Positions 35,500 through 49,000 of a stretch of 64,000 bases of DNA are shown piece after piece; the first letter of the stretch is position 1; every line of letters starts with the position of its first letter. The stretch comes from Numida meleagris. Taxonomy: Eukaryota > Chordata > Aves > Galliformes > Numididae. The position numbers were made by a program, and so were the translations under genes. The stretch is taken from the NCBI RefSeq assembly GCF_002078875.1, contig NC_034424.1, positions 9,085,326-9,149,325 on the forward strand. Reading direction: 5' to 3'. The notes beneath the pieces were generated by a model, which saw only the letters and a list, made by a program, of their open reading frames with translations, did no database searches and was not told the DNA's origin.

Positions 35500-35800
35500 C
35501 GTGCGTTTTCCTGGTGGCCGTTGTTTAATTAGGCTGTTGTTGATGCTGACACTGTGTATTTTCTCTGCTCTATCTCCTTTCTTTCTTTATTATTTCCTAC
35601 TTTGGTTTGATGTTGTTGGTATATAAAATTTAAAGAGCTCTAAATTTTTTTAAAGGCCCCTAAAGGGAACGGTGCGTTTTGTGTTAAAGTCATTACATGA
35701 ACACCTGTGAACTGTTGAGTTTAATTGGGCTACAGCTGTTGGAGAGCGAGTGGGGATTTATTGGTTTGATTGGCTGTCTTCAGGCTGCGGTGCGTTGTCA
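35500..35800. promoter_or_regulatory. Candidate noncoding element with homeodomain and E-box sites
   Basis: The block carries GTTTAATTAGG near 35523-35533, an AT-rich centre, CACCTG at 35702-35707, TTTAATTGG near 35720 and CAGCTG at 35733-35738. It sits directly after a GC-rich patch and shows no coding frame or repeat similarity. Enhancer identity is inference. Confidence 0.28.
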
Positions 35801-36613
35801 GGCACTGCCCTTCTAACTTGTCTCTTTAAACAGGAGCCACATGTGCACATCAGCTGGTTGTGGGCACTGTAGATCTGAGGGATGGGGCTGTCAAGGCACA
35901 GTGATCGTGTGGCTGTGTGAGGGCACAGTGGCAGCCAGCAGGGAGCATGGGAGCTGCGTCAGCGAGGGGATGGCAGCCAGCTGTGGGTGCATGGGGCCTG
36001 CCGGGTGCAGGGACATTGCTGGGCAAGGGCAGAGCAGAGGAGAAAGCGTGAAAGCAAGGCCTGGTCTGAACATCACACATCTTCATGAATGGCTCCATTA
36101 AGGATGCAGCCAGTTAGAAAGATATCAATAAGCCAGGATGCGTCCTCTGGCTAAGAAGATGCATCCCGTGCACAACTAGTTGGTTGCTTCTCTGTGGGCT
36201 GCAAGGGCACCATATGCATATCAGAGTTGGAGAGGTAGAATGGGGAAACCTCCATCGTGCCAATGGTGGAGACAGACGGTGCCCAGTCCTTCTGTCCCAC
36301 TCTCCTTGCCCCCTGGGAGGCAGTGGCTGGGTGTGATGCTCACCTGGCTGCATGCACCCAGCAGGGAGTTGGGGGCTGTGCCCGTCCCCTGCGTGTGAGA
36401 GCTGCCCGCCTCAGGTGAGCGCTGTAATGAGCTGAGAGGCTGCTCTGCTTTCTCTGCCATTCTCCTGCAACTCACACCCTTGTGCAGGCGTCCAGACCCT
36501 CAGCGGGCGCCCTGGGTCCCGGCTGCCAGCGAGCCCCGGCTCTATTGTTGTGAGTCCCTTCCCTGCGAGTGTCTGGGAGGGATGTGGACGGAGATGTCTC
36601 TGTGCTGCGCCTC

Positions 36614-36629
36614 GGGGGAGGGGGGAGGG
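36614..36629 (+). other. G-run with G-quadruplex potential
   Basis: GGGGGAGGGGGGAGGG provides enough closely spaced G tracts for a G-quadruplex. It abuts GTAAGA, so the end of the run also matches a splice donor (GAGG|GTAAGA). Confidence 0.6.
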
Positions 36630-36649
36630 TAAGAAAATTCCTTTTGATT

Positions 36650-36890
36650 CCTTTTTTTTTTTCCTGTTGTTTTCACACCATTAGGAAATAATTAACCTCC
36701 TTAGTGAAAGCATGTCTCCTTTGCACCTGAGTAGGAAAACCTTAAAATATACATACAATACTTTTAACACTAAGCTTAAATTATGCAGTTGCTGCATTTT
36801 GATGATAAATATGCAGATGAGAAGATTTCTGCCTCTTTTATCTTGTGATTCTAACTCTGTCTAAAAACAGATTGTCGCAGTCACCCTAAT
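36650..36890. promoter_or_regulatory. Candidate noncoding element with TAATTA, CACCTG and POU-like sites
   Basis: After a T run, the block has GGAAATAATTAACC (TAATTA at 36689-36694), CACCTG at 36724-36729 and AAATATGCAGAT at 36807-36818, an octamer-like word. It is AT-rich between GC-rich neighbours and has no frame or repeat similarity. Confidence 0.3.
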
Positions 36891-39800
36891 TCTGAGAAAA
36901 ACAGCCTTTTGTGCATTGAAAAGCCAAAACAAGCAAGTCTGATGATCAGATCTTCTCTTCCTGGCTGGCACATGTCTGCCATGCTAGTGAAGGAATCACT
37001 TATCTTTTGTGGTGATGGCAGTTGGTGCCATCAATTCCTGTCAGCTGGGAAGAGGGATGGGAAGCCAAATTCATGCACTGGTGATTAATTCTGGAAGCTC
37101 ACGAGAAGAAAGACATTGTGAATACTGCTGGAAAACTCTGAAATTGCATCAGAACAGGCAGAGTAGATCTATTATGTCCAGATTGAGCTGGGTAATTCTT
37201 GTCTTTCTGCACCCCAGGACAGCCCTGAGCAGGGATCCTCTCGGACCAACTGCTGACAGCAGACAGCCAGGCCAGCCTCAGCTGGGTGCAGTGCAGGTGC
37301 TGAGGAAGGCTGCAGGGCTCAACAGCAGATCTCATCCTGTGCCTGTGCTTGCTGCTTGCCTTTGGTTTTGCAGGTGACGTTTCCTCTGGAGGCCATGACT
37401 GCTTTGGGCACTTTGAGGATGGGCATGGTGTTTAAGAAATAGCCTGTTTTGTTCCTACCAGTTCTTTCTCCCCTGGTCTCTCTTGCTTATTCTCATATAT
37501 ACATGCATACAATCATTTTGTCTCCAAAGCATAATTGCCTATTGCCCTGCCTGTTGCAAATGGGCTGCCCCATTGACCGTTGTGCCCTTTACAGTGTTTG
37601 CTGAATACTCAAGGTCAGGAAACAAAGCTCTTGTGGGAGTCAGGCTAGCCTCTCAGCTACAAGAGACAACAAAACCTTGTGCTTGCCTAGCAATCCAGAG
37701 CTTGCATCTGCCAAGCAGCTCTTGAGCTTTGGTTAAAAATAAAGAAAGAGGATTCTCGGGTTCACCTCTCCACCCAGGGGCTGGGAACAAGCTGCTGCTG
37801 CCCTGGAGCGTGCGACTGAGCTGCTCTGCATGAGGAGGAGGCACCGGCATCTTTTTGCTCTCCTCATTTCTGAAATAGTCATCATGAAAGCATCTATTTC
37901 TCCTAAGTTTTGTCTTTTTTTCAGACTTTTCTGAGGGTCAGTACCTTCCAAATACATATTCTGAAACTCGAGTTGTTGAACATGGCAGAAAACGCGGGGA
38001 AGCAGTTTCTGGTCAGATGCTGTGGTTTTGTGCTTTTGAGTCTTCCTGAACTTAACTTAATGGCATCCTCTCTGGTGCTGCTAATGACAAGCAAGGGCAA
38101 GCTGCTGTGTTCATCATCAGCCGTTTGCCTTTTCCTGAGCAAACTCCAGGTACGCACACGGGCTGCTCTCAGGCTGGGTGCTGGCACCGGTGCTGTGCTG
38201 TGAGCGATGGCAGGGCAGGGAGAGAGCCTACTGCTTGGCTACACCCTCCTCCTTCCCCTTCACTGCGTGCTTCTGACAGATTGTAAATGAGGGTAAGAAG
38301 TTTGGCAAAGCGTGATTAATAATACTGAGCAGATCTGGAGTTTGGGAGTCCTACCTGCTAGTCACCTCCCCACACCGCTGTGGAGCCCAGTGCATTTCTC
38401 TGGACACCTGTCAGATTAGTGCTGCAAACACTGCTTCAAGCCTTACATTTAATCAGGCAGTTAGTGGAGAAGCTACAGAGTTTGGATATAACAGAATTTA
38501 CATAGAAGATGGCCTCTGGTGGAAGTTAATTGGCCCTGCATTACCTCTGCAGAAAACCCCCACTGTAAAATAGCAGTTTGCAAGAGAACGGCATTAAATC
38601 AAAGAACTGTAAAAAGAAGTGGCACTGTCTGCAAGGATTGTGAAACTTTGTTCCCAGACAGTATAACTTCTCGTTTGACCTGTACATATCCCACAGTCAA
38701 ACATGAAGGGCTTTGGACTCTAATACCATCTGTGGGAATGTGATCCCTTGGCTAGTTCGCAGCTGTTCAGCACTCTCTCAAGATACACTGGAATTTCTAA
38801 GTTCAACTGAACAAGGCAGTGAAAATAAGTGTGAAGGGTTTTAATATCGATCTATGAAGATTACGATGTTCATAGGCAAATAAACACTCTTGTATGATGT
38901 TTTCTTGCACAAAGGGCACAGCGTAACGTACTTTTATTTTAGACTGAGGAAAACTAGCAGCGGAAGGCAGGTCCCCGTGGCAGCGCGGCGTGCGTCTGCA
39001 CACGCATGTCTGTCAGTCTTCTGCAAATGGTTGCAGACACTCTGAAAACAAAGTGGTTGTTGAGCTCTGCACATGAGAGAGTTCTTACAGTCATACAGAT
39101 GCAGCCCATGGAAGGTAATGGGCCCTCGGAGCTTGGGCTGCACAATCCATACAGCCTCACGCCTGAAAATGTATTTCCTGATCTTTTCTGAAGACCCTCC
39201 CTGCTTTAGGCTGTTGGGTAACAAGGGTGAGTCAGCCACATTAGGATCCTGTTCATCCTATTTCATTGTGCCTAGGCAGGCAGTGGCTACTGGAACTGTA
39301 CAGCCCATCTCTGCGCTAACTCAATAGTGCTGCTTATTTCTCCATCTCTTTTTAAAACCTGTGTAAAAGTAAACCTGCTGGGGCTGTGCGTTAGTTTTCT
39401 TTTCAGTCCGTAAGCTGTTCCTTTCCCAAGAAGCCCAGCACCTTGCTGCTCTCGGCTCGTGTAGGCAGTATAAAGTAGAACTGTTGGAGATTCTGAAGAG
39501 AATCTGCCATTTTTAATGATTTTCTAGTTCTTTCTTGATGTAAGAGATCTGTCCAAAGAGCAGTGGTCCTAGAGGCATCTTTCCCTGGGGGTTTGTGAAT
39601 AGTAATTCCTCGTCTTAGCACCCTGATCTGGTATCTCCTCCTCTCTGTCGTGAGTCCAGCATGTTTAGCATATTACGTGTTCTGTTTGAATTGAATTGGT
39701 ATTTCTGCAGCTGTGTCACGTGATCGACAACATTAAAATGCTCGTTCCAGGATTAATAGTTCTTTCTCTACTTTTTGGACTGCAGCTTCCTTTTGCAGGA

Positions 39801-42800
39801 GGGGCAGGAAATCACATCCTGTGCTTTATACTCGCAGCCTTGGCTTATTCCCAGAGGAGAGCAGGATTTAGTGCTGCTGATGCTTGTGTCTCACTCAGAT
39901 TGTTCAGAGTGAGGGGAGGTGAGCTGTCGTGGCAGGAGGGCGGGGGTCCCCGTGACCCCAGGAGCGGTGTTGTTCCGACCGAGCCCTGCTGACTTCAGGC
40001 CAGCAGTGGCTTTCAGAGCGGGGACGGCATTTCCTACGTGTGAATGTAGAGTGCAGCCAGCTTGTCCACAGCCGGGGGCATGGCAGTCCCAGGGCCCCAT
40101 CCAGGCAGAGGGCTGCGGGCGTGGGGATGCGGCGCTGCCCATCAGCCGGCTGTGCCCACACGCAGGTTCCAGTGGCCACTGGTACAGGGTTTCTGGGGTG
40201 CAGATCCGTGGGTAGTGGGGCTGCCTGTCTGACAGGGCTGTAGGTACATTAGCATCCTTCTGACACTAAGCCTGATAAATGTTTGTGTCTCTTTGGCCTC
40301 CAAAGCTGAAACAGAACTGAAGAGGCTCCTCTTGCTGTTTATTGCTCAAGAGACTGCAAATATTTCTTCACTCTCACCATTGCTGCTTGTCACTTAGCAA
40401 GGCCCTGCAGGCTCTCCCTGGCAAGCATTGGACACAAACTCTCCCCTTGTGAAGCCCGTGATGTCTGCACAGCGCAGCCCTGCCCTTTCACGTGGCTGCT
40501 CCCAGCCGTAGTTCTCTGTGTTTCTCAGAACCTGCTGCTGACACGAGCAGAGGGCTGTGTGGGTCAGCGCAGCAGCAGGAACCCAAGCCTTGCCACCAGT
40601 GCTTTGGCCACTGGGTGGACCTGTCTCTCTGCAACCTCAGTGGATGGTTTCAAAAGGCTTTGCTGGTTTTCCAGATCCAAATCTCTTTGACTTCTAGATT
40701 TTGACCATGGATAGCCCCGCTGCAGCACAGCTGCCAAGGACTGCCTTTGCCACAGGCTGCATTGGATGTGGCTCTTCAGCGGGTTCCTTGGAAGCAGGAC
40801 AGCCACAAAGCTGAGAAACTGGAAAACCAGAGAACTTAGTGAGATCATTTAAGGAACTGCAGTGCAGAGCTGTTTGCCCTCTGCAGAACAGACCGGGGCA
40901 CACAGTGCTGCAAGCAGACGGCGTTTGGATGCTGGTGTGCACTCTTAGATTAACCTGATGAAATGCAACAGGATGGAGAGGAAATGAAAGAGTTTGTACA
41001 AACTATAGGGGCAGCATATGGCAGATTGGGGATGGGGAGACCTTGGAGAGCAGTTCGTGGTCACAAAGATACTCAGCCTGTTTTACAGCACAGCTGCTCT
41101 GAACAAAAGAGCCTGTCTGGATCGCTCGCGTGTTAGCTAATGCTGGTGACAGGAAGTTTGGAAAATGTCTGAAATATTGCTCATTAAATGGGCAAATGCA
41201 GCACTCAGGTTTGAAACATACTGATCAAATGTGTTGGTCATAACGGACATGGTTATGAGATGTGTCAACAATTTAACAGAGTGGGTGCGAAAGCAGGAAG
41301 CAGTGGGACCAGAAGAGCAAAGCGAGCAATGTGTTGCTGCTTAAGGCTGCACACTTCCCTTTCAGGAGAAATTTGTCCAGCTTGTGTAAATGAAATTAAA
41401 AAGGCAGAGCAGAGAGGGTGTGTGGATGAGCCACCCAAATGGGCCTCTGAGTGCCACAGTTTGGGTTTTTGCAGAGAGTCAATGAAAATATCTTTTTTTC
41501 TGGAGCTGAAGTTCACAGCTGCAGGCAGCAGATGGTTACTGTGAGTCTCATGAGCAAGGAACACCCTGACTTTGGTGATCAACAGATCTAATGAGTGAAT
41601 GTGGTTCAGAACTGATGGTGCAAAATTTCACAATCAATCACGTGAAAGTATAATCTGAGAAATAATACTGAGAGTTCTTCTGATGAATGGCTCTGCAGAT
41701 ACACAGCAGGGATCAGTAGGATTGCAGTATTTATAGATTTAGGCTGGATTTGCAGAGGAGCATGAAGAAATATCATTGGGCAGGTGGATATTTTCACTAA
41801 TGCTCATGAGTTTGTTATTCTTGCTTGGCATTCTTAAAATAACTGTGGATGGGAGGAATATTTGAGTCTGGGTTACACAGCAACTGCTGTGAGTACAGGG
41901 AGCAGCCCTGCTGTACTGGGGACAATGAACTTCTGAAAGTGGTGTACAGGCAGTTTTGATGCACTCTTTGTTACAGGTGTACACGGTAAGTTTGCTGCCT
42001 GGGAGTTGGTCTTGCCCTGCACAGTGGCATTTTGAAGTCGGTTGGACACCAAACAAAAGCCTGTCTATTTCCTGTTCTCCTTGAAGTAAGGGGTGATTTC
42101 CCTTCCAGCTGAATAGTAAGAGTGGAGCTTTCTGTGCCATTGCTGGCACATTGCTGCCTGTGTATTTCTACAGGCGCACAGCGGTTCCAGCATTCAGTCT
42201 CCGGGTGCGGAGGCAGGAGCTCCTTCAGCATCGCTGCTGAAATTTCGGCTCGGTGTGACCCATTTTTTTCAGAAGCTGCGCATACAGCAACGCCCACTGC
42301 TGTGACTCCAGCGCCTGGAAAGGGCTCCTGCTCAGAAAAATTACCAGCATGTAATGAGTGGGGACTGCCTTACCCAGGCTGGCTTTGATCTTTGCTCAAG
42401 AACCGGTTTAGGATAATAACGGGCTGACATAAAATACAAATGGCCACTTTGCGAGACAAAGGTGATTGCTTGTGTAGAGCTTTGGCTACTGTGCAATTCA
42501 TTTCTTTTCATTGACATGCAGCTAATACGTAAGAGTCATTTGCAAGATATTTCTGATCTACATAGTGGCCCCACCTTTCCTGCAGCTGCCACTGAGAAGC
42601 CAGGTTGGCTGGGGGCTTACAGTGATGGCAATGAATAATACATGATCTGCAATCTGGGCTCCTGTAGCCGTGCTGTGTGCAGGCTGCATCTTTTTCTGGC
42701 TTAAGCAATCGCTGCTTTAGTGGCTGTGCTGGAATGTGGTTGTGTTCCTCCTGCGGGAACGGTGCCAGGGATGGCCGGGGGGTCCCCGGGGGTGGATTAT

Positions 42801-42903
42801 GGCTGTTGGGAGCGCTGTGTGTTGCTCATCCTCGTGCAGTTTGGTGGTGGGACAGAAATACACGGAGGAACTGAACATGGTAGAGGAACGAGCTGTGTTT
42901 CTC

Positions 42904-42932
42904 TGTTTTGTTTTGTTTTTGTTTTTGTTTTT
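42904..42932 (+). repeat. TTTTG/TTTTTG simple repeat
   Basis: Several GTTTT and GTTTTT units in a row. On the minus strand it encodes the artefactual KNKNKNKTKQ run of an open frame. Confidence 0.9.
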
Positions 42933-43018
42933 AACCCTGTTGGCTCTTTGCGCTCTCGATTTTAGGGCTCTTGAGGAACCCGTTCCAGCCCATCGCGTTC
43001 CGTTTGGGCTGTGAGTTT

Positions 43019-43032
43019 GCCATCTAGCGGCT
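43019..43032 (-). promoter_or_regulatory. CTCF-like site in a CpG-rich patch
   Basis: The reverse complement reads GCCGCTAGATGGCA, fitting the CTCF core CC[AG]C[TC]AG[AG][GT]GGCA at every position. It lies in a moderately CpG-rich patch (about 42.95-43.11 kb). Motif evidence only. Confidence 0.4.
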
Positions 43033-46000
43033 GCTGCGTTTGTCAGAGAGGTCCGGCCGGGACGGGGCCGTGTGAGGGCTGAGCGCCGCTGAGCTCCGTG
43101 GCCTTGGCAGGGCCTCACGCTGTCTGCGTTTCCCCGAGGCCAAACCGAATGCTCTGGGTTGCCCGTACTCAGCACGTGGTTATGGTTCAAGTTATTTTTC
43201 TCTGCTTACGAGTAAGGCTGCTGTGTTGCTGCAGCTGCTGGGGCTTCTCAGCAGGGCAGTGCCCGATCTGACCCTGCTGTGGGCCGCACAGCTCCCCTGC
43301 TCTGAGCAGCCCTGGCATTCAGAGCATCGTCCTGCCGTGCAGCGTGTGTGCTTCGATGGGAGCAGGGAGGAGCACATGGGCAAAAAGCAGATAGAAGTCT
43401 GGTGAGAAAGCACTGGAGTAGCTTCCCCTGCCTCCTTCTCCTCGTGGGTTTTGCAGAAGCAGACTTGGTTGTGTTTGCTGTGCCAGGCACCAGGAGAAAC
43501 GATGCGCTGCTCCATACATGCCTGCTCTGTGCTTGACTTTCTCCTCCATGATCTCATGTATGAATCAAAGCTTGCCTACAGGTGGTGATGGAGCCCCAAA
43601 GGCTTATCACTTACCAAGCAACTGTCTGCAATTATTTGTTTGTCCTCAGTAGCCGGCTTAGTTACTTATTGATATCTCATGTTTATCTCCCCATGTTATA
43701 ATGAAAAAGAAGAGATAAAAGCCCTGTTTCTGCTTGAAGTGCCAAATTAGCTAAGGATGGTGACACTGCTGCTGTTCTCCCATGTGCTCAGATAGAAAGG
43801 CTCATACCGTTGCTCCTTATAGGCAGGGGTAGCTTGTTACCTGGGACAAGGCTGTCTCTACTGCACAAACTGCGAGCCAGAAGCATGTGAAATATTTACT
43901 AGGCAGTTAAAATAGTGGAGATGCTGCCTTGCCTGATCAGATGTCACCTCAGGAGTCAGCGTGAAGGAAGCATCTCCTCCAGGGTAGCTGCGGTGGAGCC
44001 TAAAGCAATCAGCAAGGCCAAGGGTTGGCTTTCAGGAGGCACTTCCTCAAGCATTTGTAAAACCTCCTGAAAGAGCCGGTGCCATCCTCTGATCTGGGGC
44101 TGCACAAGAGTGAGGTCAGCGGTACCTCTGGGTGAGGCGATGTCGGCCAGGAGCAGCTCTTGGCAGGAGCAGCAGATGCACACGGGCAGCACTCACCTCA
44201 GCATCTGCTGGGAGGTGGTGGGGCCGGGCCCTCCCTGCTGCTCTTCAGCAGCCGTTGTGCTGAGGGTGAGGAGTCAGCCAAGGCCCTGAACCGCCGGTTA
44301 ACCCGTTGCACTGGACAGTGGGAGGGCGCTTCAGGTGCCCTCCAAGTCTCTGTCTTGGGTGGCTGCTTGAGAGCTGTTTGTAGGTGGAGAGGGAACTCGC
44401 TGATCTCCAGTGTGCAGCAGGGTATAGATTTTTGGCAATATAGTAGATGCCTCTTCTTTTTAGTAGCAACATTAAGGGAAACATCCTTGAGATAGTAACT
44501 TGGACCATGTGCTTCCCTTTCATTGCCTACTCTGCAGCAAAAAGAAACAGCTGTTGAAATATTTTTAGTTATAATCTGGTGGACGTGAAAAACCCATGTG
44601 CCTGTGCCTGCGCTTTGCTGTCTTTATGGCTGTGCCTACAGCCAGACCACCAGCGCTGGGAGGTGGAGGGACAGTGCCCAGGCACCTTCAGCTTGCAGGC
44701 AGCAGTAAGGATGGCTCGGGAGGAGCTGCCTGCAGCTTCCAGGGCAGCAAGGACGTGGCTGTGGCTGCCACGGCTGGGCCTGGGCATGTGGTGGGACTGT
44801 GTCCCCTGACACCTATGCCCCCTGCTCTCCTGCCCGGCACCGCAGCTCTGCAGGGCCCCACCGTGCCTTCCACGTGTGCAGGTTTTTAGTTTGGGTCCAG
44901 CTGCAAATCAGAGTTTATAACCTCCAGGGATTTTTTTGTATGTATGTGTGTTAAACTGTTGCAAAATGATGTCCACAGATATTCTAAGCAGACCGCAGCG
45001 TTCTGATGGAAGCCAGGGTTTGAATCAAAACCACCTCATTTCCCCCCAAACCCTGCATCTCGTCAGACTTCTCTGGATCCCATTAGAAATGCACTAATTG
45101 GAGAAGAATGACACGTGTCTGTACTCTGAGGTATGGATAAATTTGGCATGACATTGAATGAGACCCTGTGCTCTGCACTGCGGCGGAGCCCTGCACTGCT
45201 GGTGCCCGCACGCGGCCTGGAGTCGCTCTGTAACTCCAGCACTGACCGTGTCCTCCTCCCACGGCTCCCGTAGTTTCCTAGTCCTGAAGCTGTCCCAGCA
45301 GCAGGCATCCAGTTTCATTTGCTTGGTTTCATTGTGTGAAAGCAGGAGTTGAGCTTTCTCTCCTAACAGGAGTAACTTTTTTTTTTTTCCCCGGCAAGAG
45401 GAAGAGCGATGATGGAAAGAAGTTTTCCGATCCCTTCCTGAAGTGTGGCACGGTCCCACGCTGAGGACTGTTTTGTGTAGAAGGCATCGGCAGGTGGTAC
45501 AATTGCGTGCAGTATCTGCGACGTTTCCTTACGGATGTGAGAGAACTGTCAGCCTGGAGAGGAGACGGCTCCGCACGGCCCAGGGAGGTCGAGGTCAGCG
45601 CTCTCCTTGGCCGCGTTCCCGGGGCAGGGCTTCTCCTGGGACCCCAGCACCCAGGGCAGCCTGCGCTTACGGGAAGGAGGCTCGCGGGTGTCCTGCGGGT
45701 AACGTGACTAAGCGCTGTGGAATTTGGTGGGGCTTTACTTCCAGATGTTGAGAGAAATGGAGTTTTGTGCAACTTCAGCTCTCATTTTAGAAAATATATT
45801 TCTAATCTTTGTGGTTACGTGAGAACTTTTTAAAACATGAAATGAATGCAGCCTACTGGCTCAGAAACCAGAAAGCAAAGGAGGAGACATGGAAGTGTCT
45901 CTGCGCTGGGTCGGGGGCACTGCGCTTCGTCGGGCAGTGAGCGGATGGTGGGAGGGCGGCGGGGGCTGCGCGCTGCCCTGCTCACAGCTGAGCTCGGGCC

Positions 46001-49000
46001 GCAGTGCTCCCCTCTGATGGAGCTGCTGTCTGAGCCTGGCCCTGATGCCGCGGCAGCCGCAGCCCTTGGAGGACCATGCTGGGGCGCAGCGCTGCGGCAG
46101 CCGTTAAAATGTACTTTCTGGATTCATCAGCTTCTGCTTTAATTCTTGGTGCTCTCAGCTTTAACTTTTAAAACTCTGCCACTTCATAATCCCCACCTCT
46201 GAGATCCCTATTATCCCCGTTGTGCAATTACTGTGGATCAGAGTTGAATTTATTTTTACCCTCTTGTTTTTCCCTTCACTGCAATGCCTCTGGGAGAGAA
46301 TTCTGGGAAGAATCTGCTTTGGTTTTAAGCTGTGCGGTGCCGCCTCCTCTCCCATTATCACTCCCAGCTTTCAATGGCCCCATTGTGCTGTCGGTGCTGG
46401 CACTTCGCTTGGTTTGAAGCGTGGGGAAGGAGTTGCTCTGTCCCGTGGCTTTCTCCCGTTGCTCAGCACTGACCTGCCCGGGCTGCTGTGCAGCGCGGTG
46501 GCTTTGCTGCAGCCACGCACCTGGCTGCACTGGCAGGGCAGGTAGAGCGGCTGCGGGGAGGATTTGTGGCATCAATGTTGTTGGTGCATTGCACATGGGA
46601 TTTCTTTCAGGGCTGTTTTCTTTGTGAAACCATTGGCTTCTGCCACTGGTTGAGGAAGGACACGAAAAAAATTCTGGTGATGCAAAAGATGTTGTAAAGT
46701 AGAATTATTTTAACGTAATTATTTTCTGACTGCATCAAAACCTTTCCATGGTGCTTTTCTCAGGCTGTACTGAGTCCCAGTCAATTTCCTTCAGCTTTGC
46801 CTCGTTTCTCTTCAAAGTCGTCTCATCTCAGCTCTGTGATATTTGTGTTGCTGACCCTCTGTGTTTTCTGCAGACCCTCACTGCATTTCGAACCTGGTGA
46901 GACATTACCAGCCCCACGCCGGAGGTGTCTGCAGCCGCCGTGCACCCAGCTCCCGCCCCGCAGTCTCTGCTCAGGCTGACAGCGCGAGGCAGCAGCTCTC
47001 CTGCGCTATCCCCAGGAGCACAGCCCTTTCCTACACACCCCGTTGTTTCCCAAACAAAGTAAAATCCCCCCGGACCACACTGCCTGCCCTGCTGACGTTT
47101 CTCCCAGCTCTTCTCCCCTTTCTTTCCCCTTCTTGCTCAGCTCTCAGCCGTGCTGCTTGGTCCTTTCTTTGGCTGCCGGGAGCCTGTGCCCATCGGCACG
47201 CTGCTAGCAGCGTGGGCACTTTGTGCGGGCACACTGCGTTCCCCTCTGATGAATATTTAGGATCCCAACGTGAGCACCTGGCTAATGAGCTGCAGTTCCA
47301 GTGCTCACTGCAGAAGTGTCGCAAACATAATGGGGGCAATATTTGCTTAAAATTTGTTTTGAACATTTATGGCAGTTTTTTCTTAGTTTCCTCAGTTCTG
47401 TGTTTTTTTTCTTTTCCTGCATCTTATTTATTTTGGACTGTGAAACTATTCTAGTTATTTCCACTTTTTTTGTTTGTTTTGTTTTGAATAAATTTCACTT
47501 TACTGTTCCGCAGACAGAATGACACCGCAGGCTGTCATCTTTACTTCCTGGACATATTGTATTATTAATGCTTTTTAAAACCTCTTCTTTTCATCAGTTT
47601 TATTATTACAAGAGCTTGGGTTTTGAGTCTGCAGTCTCCTTTCAGAAGCAGGGTGTTGATTGCTTGTGGCCGGCGTGCACAGTGTGGAAATGGGAGCGTG
47701 GGGTTGGCTGGGGAGTTCCCTGCACAGGGAAGCTGCAGGAACGCGGCCCCGCTCGGCGCTGCCGATCTCTTCCTGAGTCCCCGGGAAGGTTCACCCCTCC
47801 TGCCCCGAGGCACCGCTGCTGTCAGCCAGGTCTGTGCCCCGCGCCCGGGCGGCAGCGCCTGTCCCCCTGACGGCTCTCACAGAGCGGTTCTCAGCCTGGC
47901 CCATGTGATGGGTGAATCCAGGTCAGAGAGCACGGTCCCTTCACATCTGCTCGGTGCTTGCTGCTGACATTTTCATTCAGCCCGTCTGTACTGGGCAGCG
48001 ATGGAGGTCTATGAAGGGGGGACAGAAACATCTTTCTGCTGGGGAGGACAATGGCAGGACCTCCCAGTAACTGCAGCTGTGTCGGGGCTCTGAATACAAC
48101 AGGCCACTCTTGGCAGTGCTACTGAGGTCTGGCTCTTGGAAAGCAGCACTGTGATTCAGCTGTCACTCAGCTCCCAGCAAAGGGAGCTTTGAAAAGGCGC
48201 CTCTGCTGCTCTCCTGGAGTAGCAAATATTTCCTAGGCCTCTGCTGCTGAATGGGAGAGATTGCCATTGTCCTCCGTCCCCTCTCAGGCTTGCTGGGCTT
48301 GCTATAAATGGGCCTTTTGCAAGGGAACAATAAGCTCAGCGAAGGGTCCAGGTTGCACATGTCTGAGCAGTGAGAACACTCGAGCACTTTTTCATTGGCT
48401 CCCAAGATGTGAAAAGCTGGGCAGCGAGAGCAGGTTTATTTTCCAGCCACAGCTGTGGGTTTGTTTTCTCTCTCAGGTTGCGCTGCTCTGGGTGTACATC
48501 TGCGCCTTTCAGCTCATTTCCTAGAAAATGTCTTCACCTCAAGGTTTCCTTTGGCCTCAGAAATCTGCTTCCTCCTGTAGCTAGAGCTGTGTGATGTGTT
48601 TGCAGCAGAACCGCAACCCAGGTGAGACTGCCTGCTTTCACATCTCTCTGCTGTGACAAACCTGGGCTCAGCTCTGGTGGAGTAGCCCCAAACTCGCATC
48701 GCTTTGCGGTTTTGTGGAAAACCGCATCACCTCTGATTCAAACCCGACCAAAAAGCCATGCATGGCTCGGGCTGAGGTTCACAGTGATTCTGGGGTTAAT
48801 TCAGGTAGAAGATGATGTTCCTCAGCAATTTGTATGGAGGCAAAAGGTAACATTTTCTGCCTGGACCACTGCGGCCATAGAACATGTTCTGTTTTTTCTC
48901 TGACCTCGTCATGAAACTTCCAGCATCACAGAATTAGATGCTGCTTTTTGGGTATGACTGATAGTATTCCTGTTCTTCAGAAAAGGAGCTGTAATGATCT

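Noticed and set aside
46861..47454. 197-codon + strand frame following a CTGCAG acceptor-like site
   Set aside because: An acceptor-like TTTTCTGCAG is present, but the translation has no similarity I recognise and a low-complexity Ser/Leu/Phe end.
48920..48945. Possible CR1 terminal word (CATCACAGAATTAGATG)
   Set aside because: Too short and the flanks do not match.
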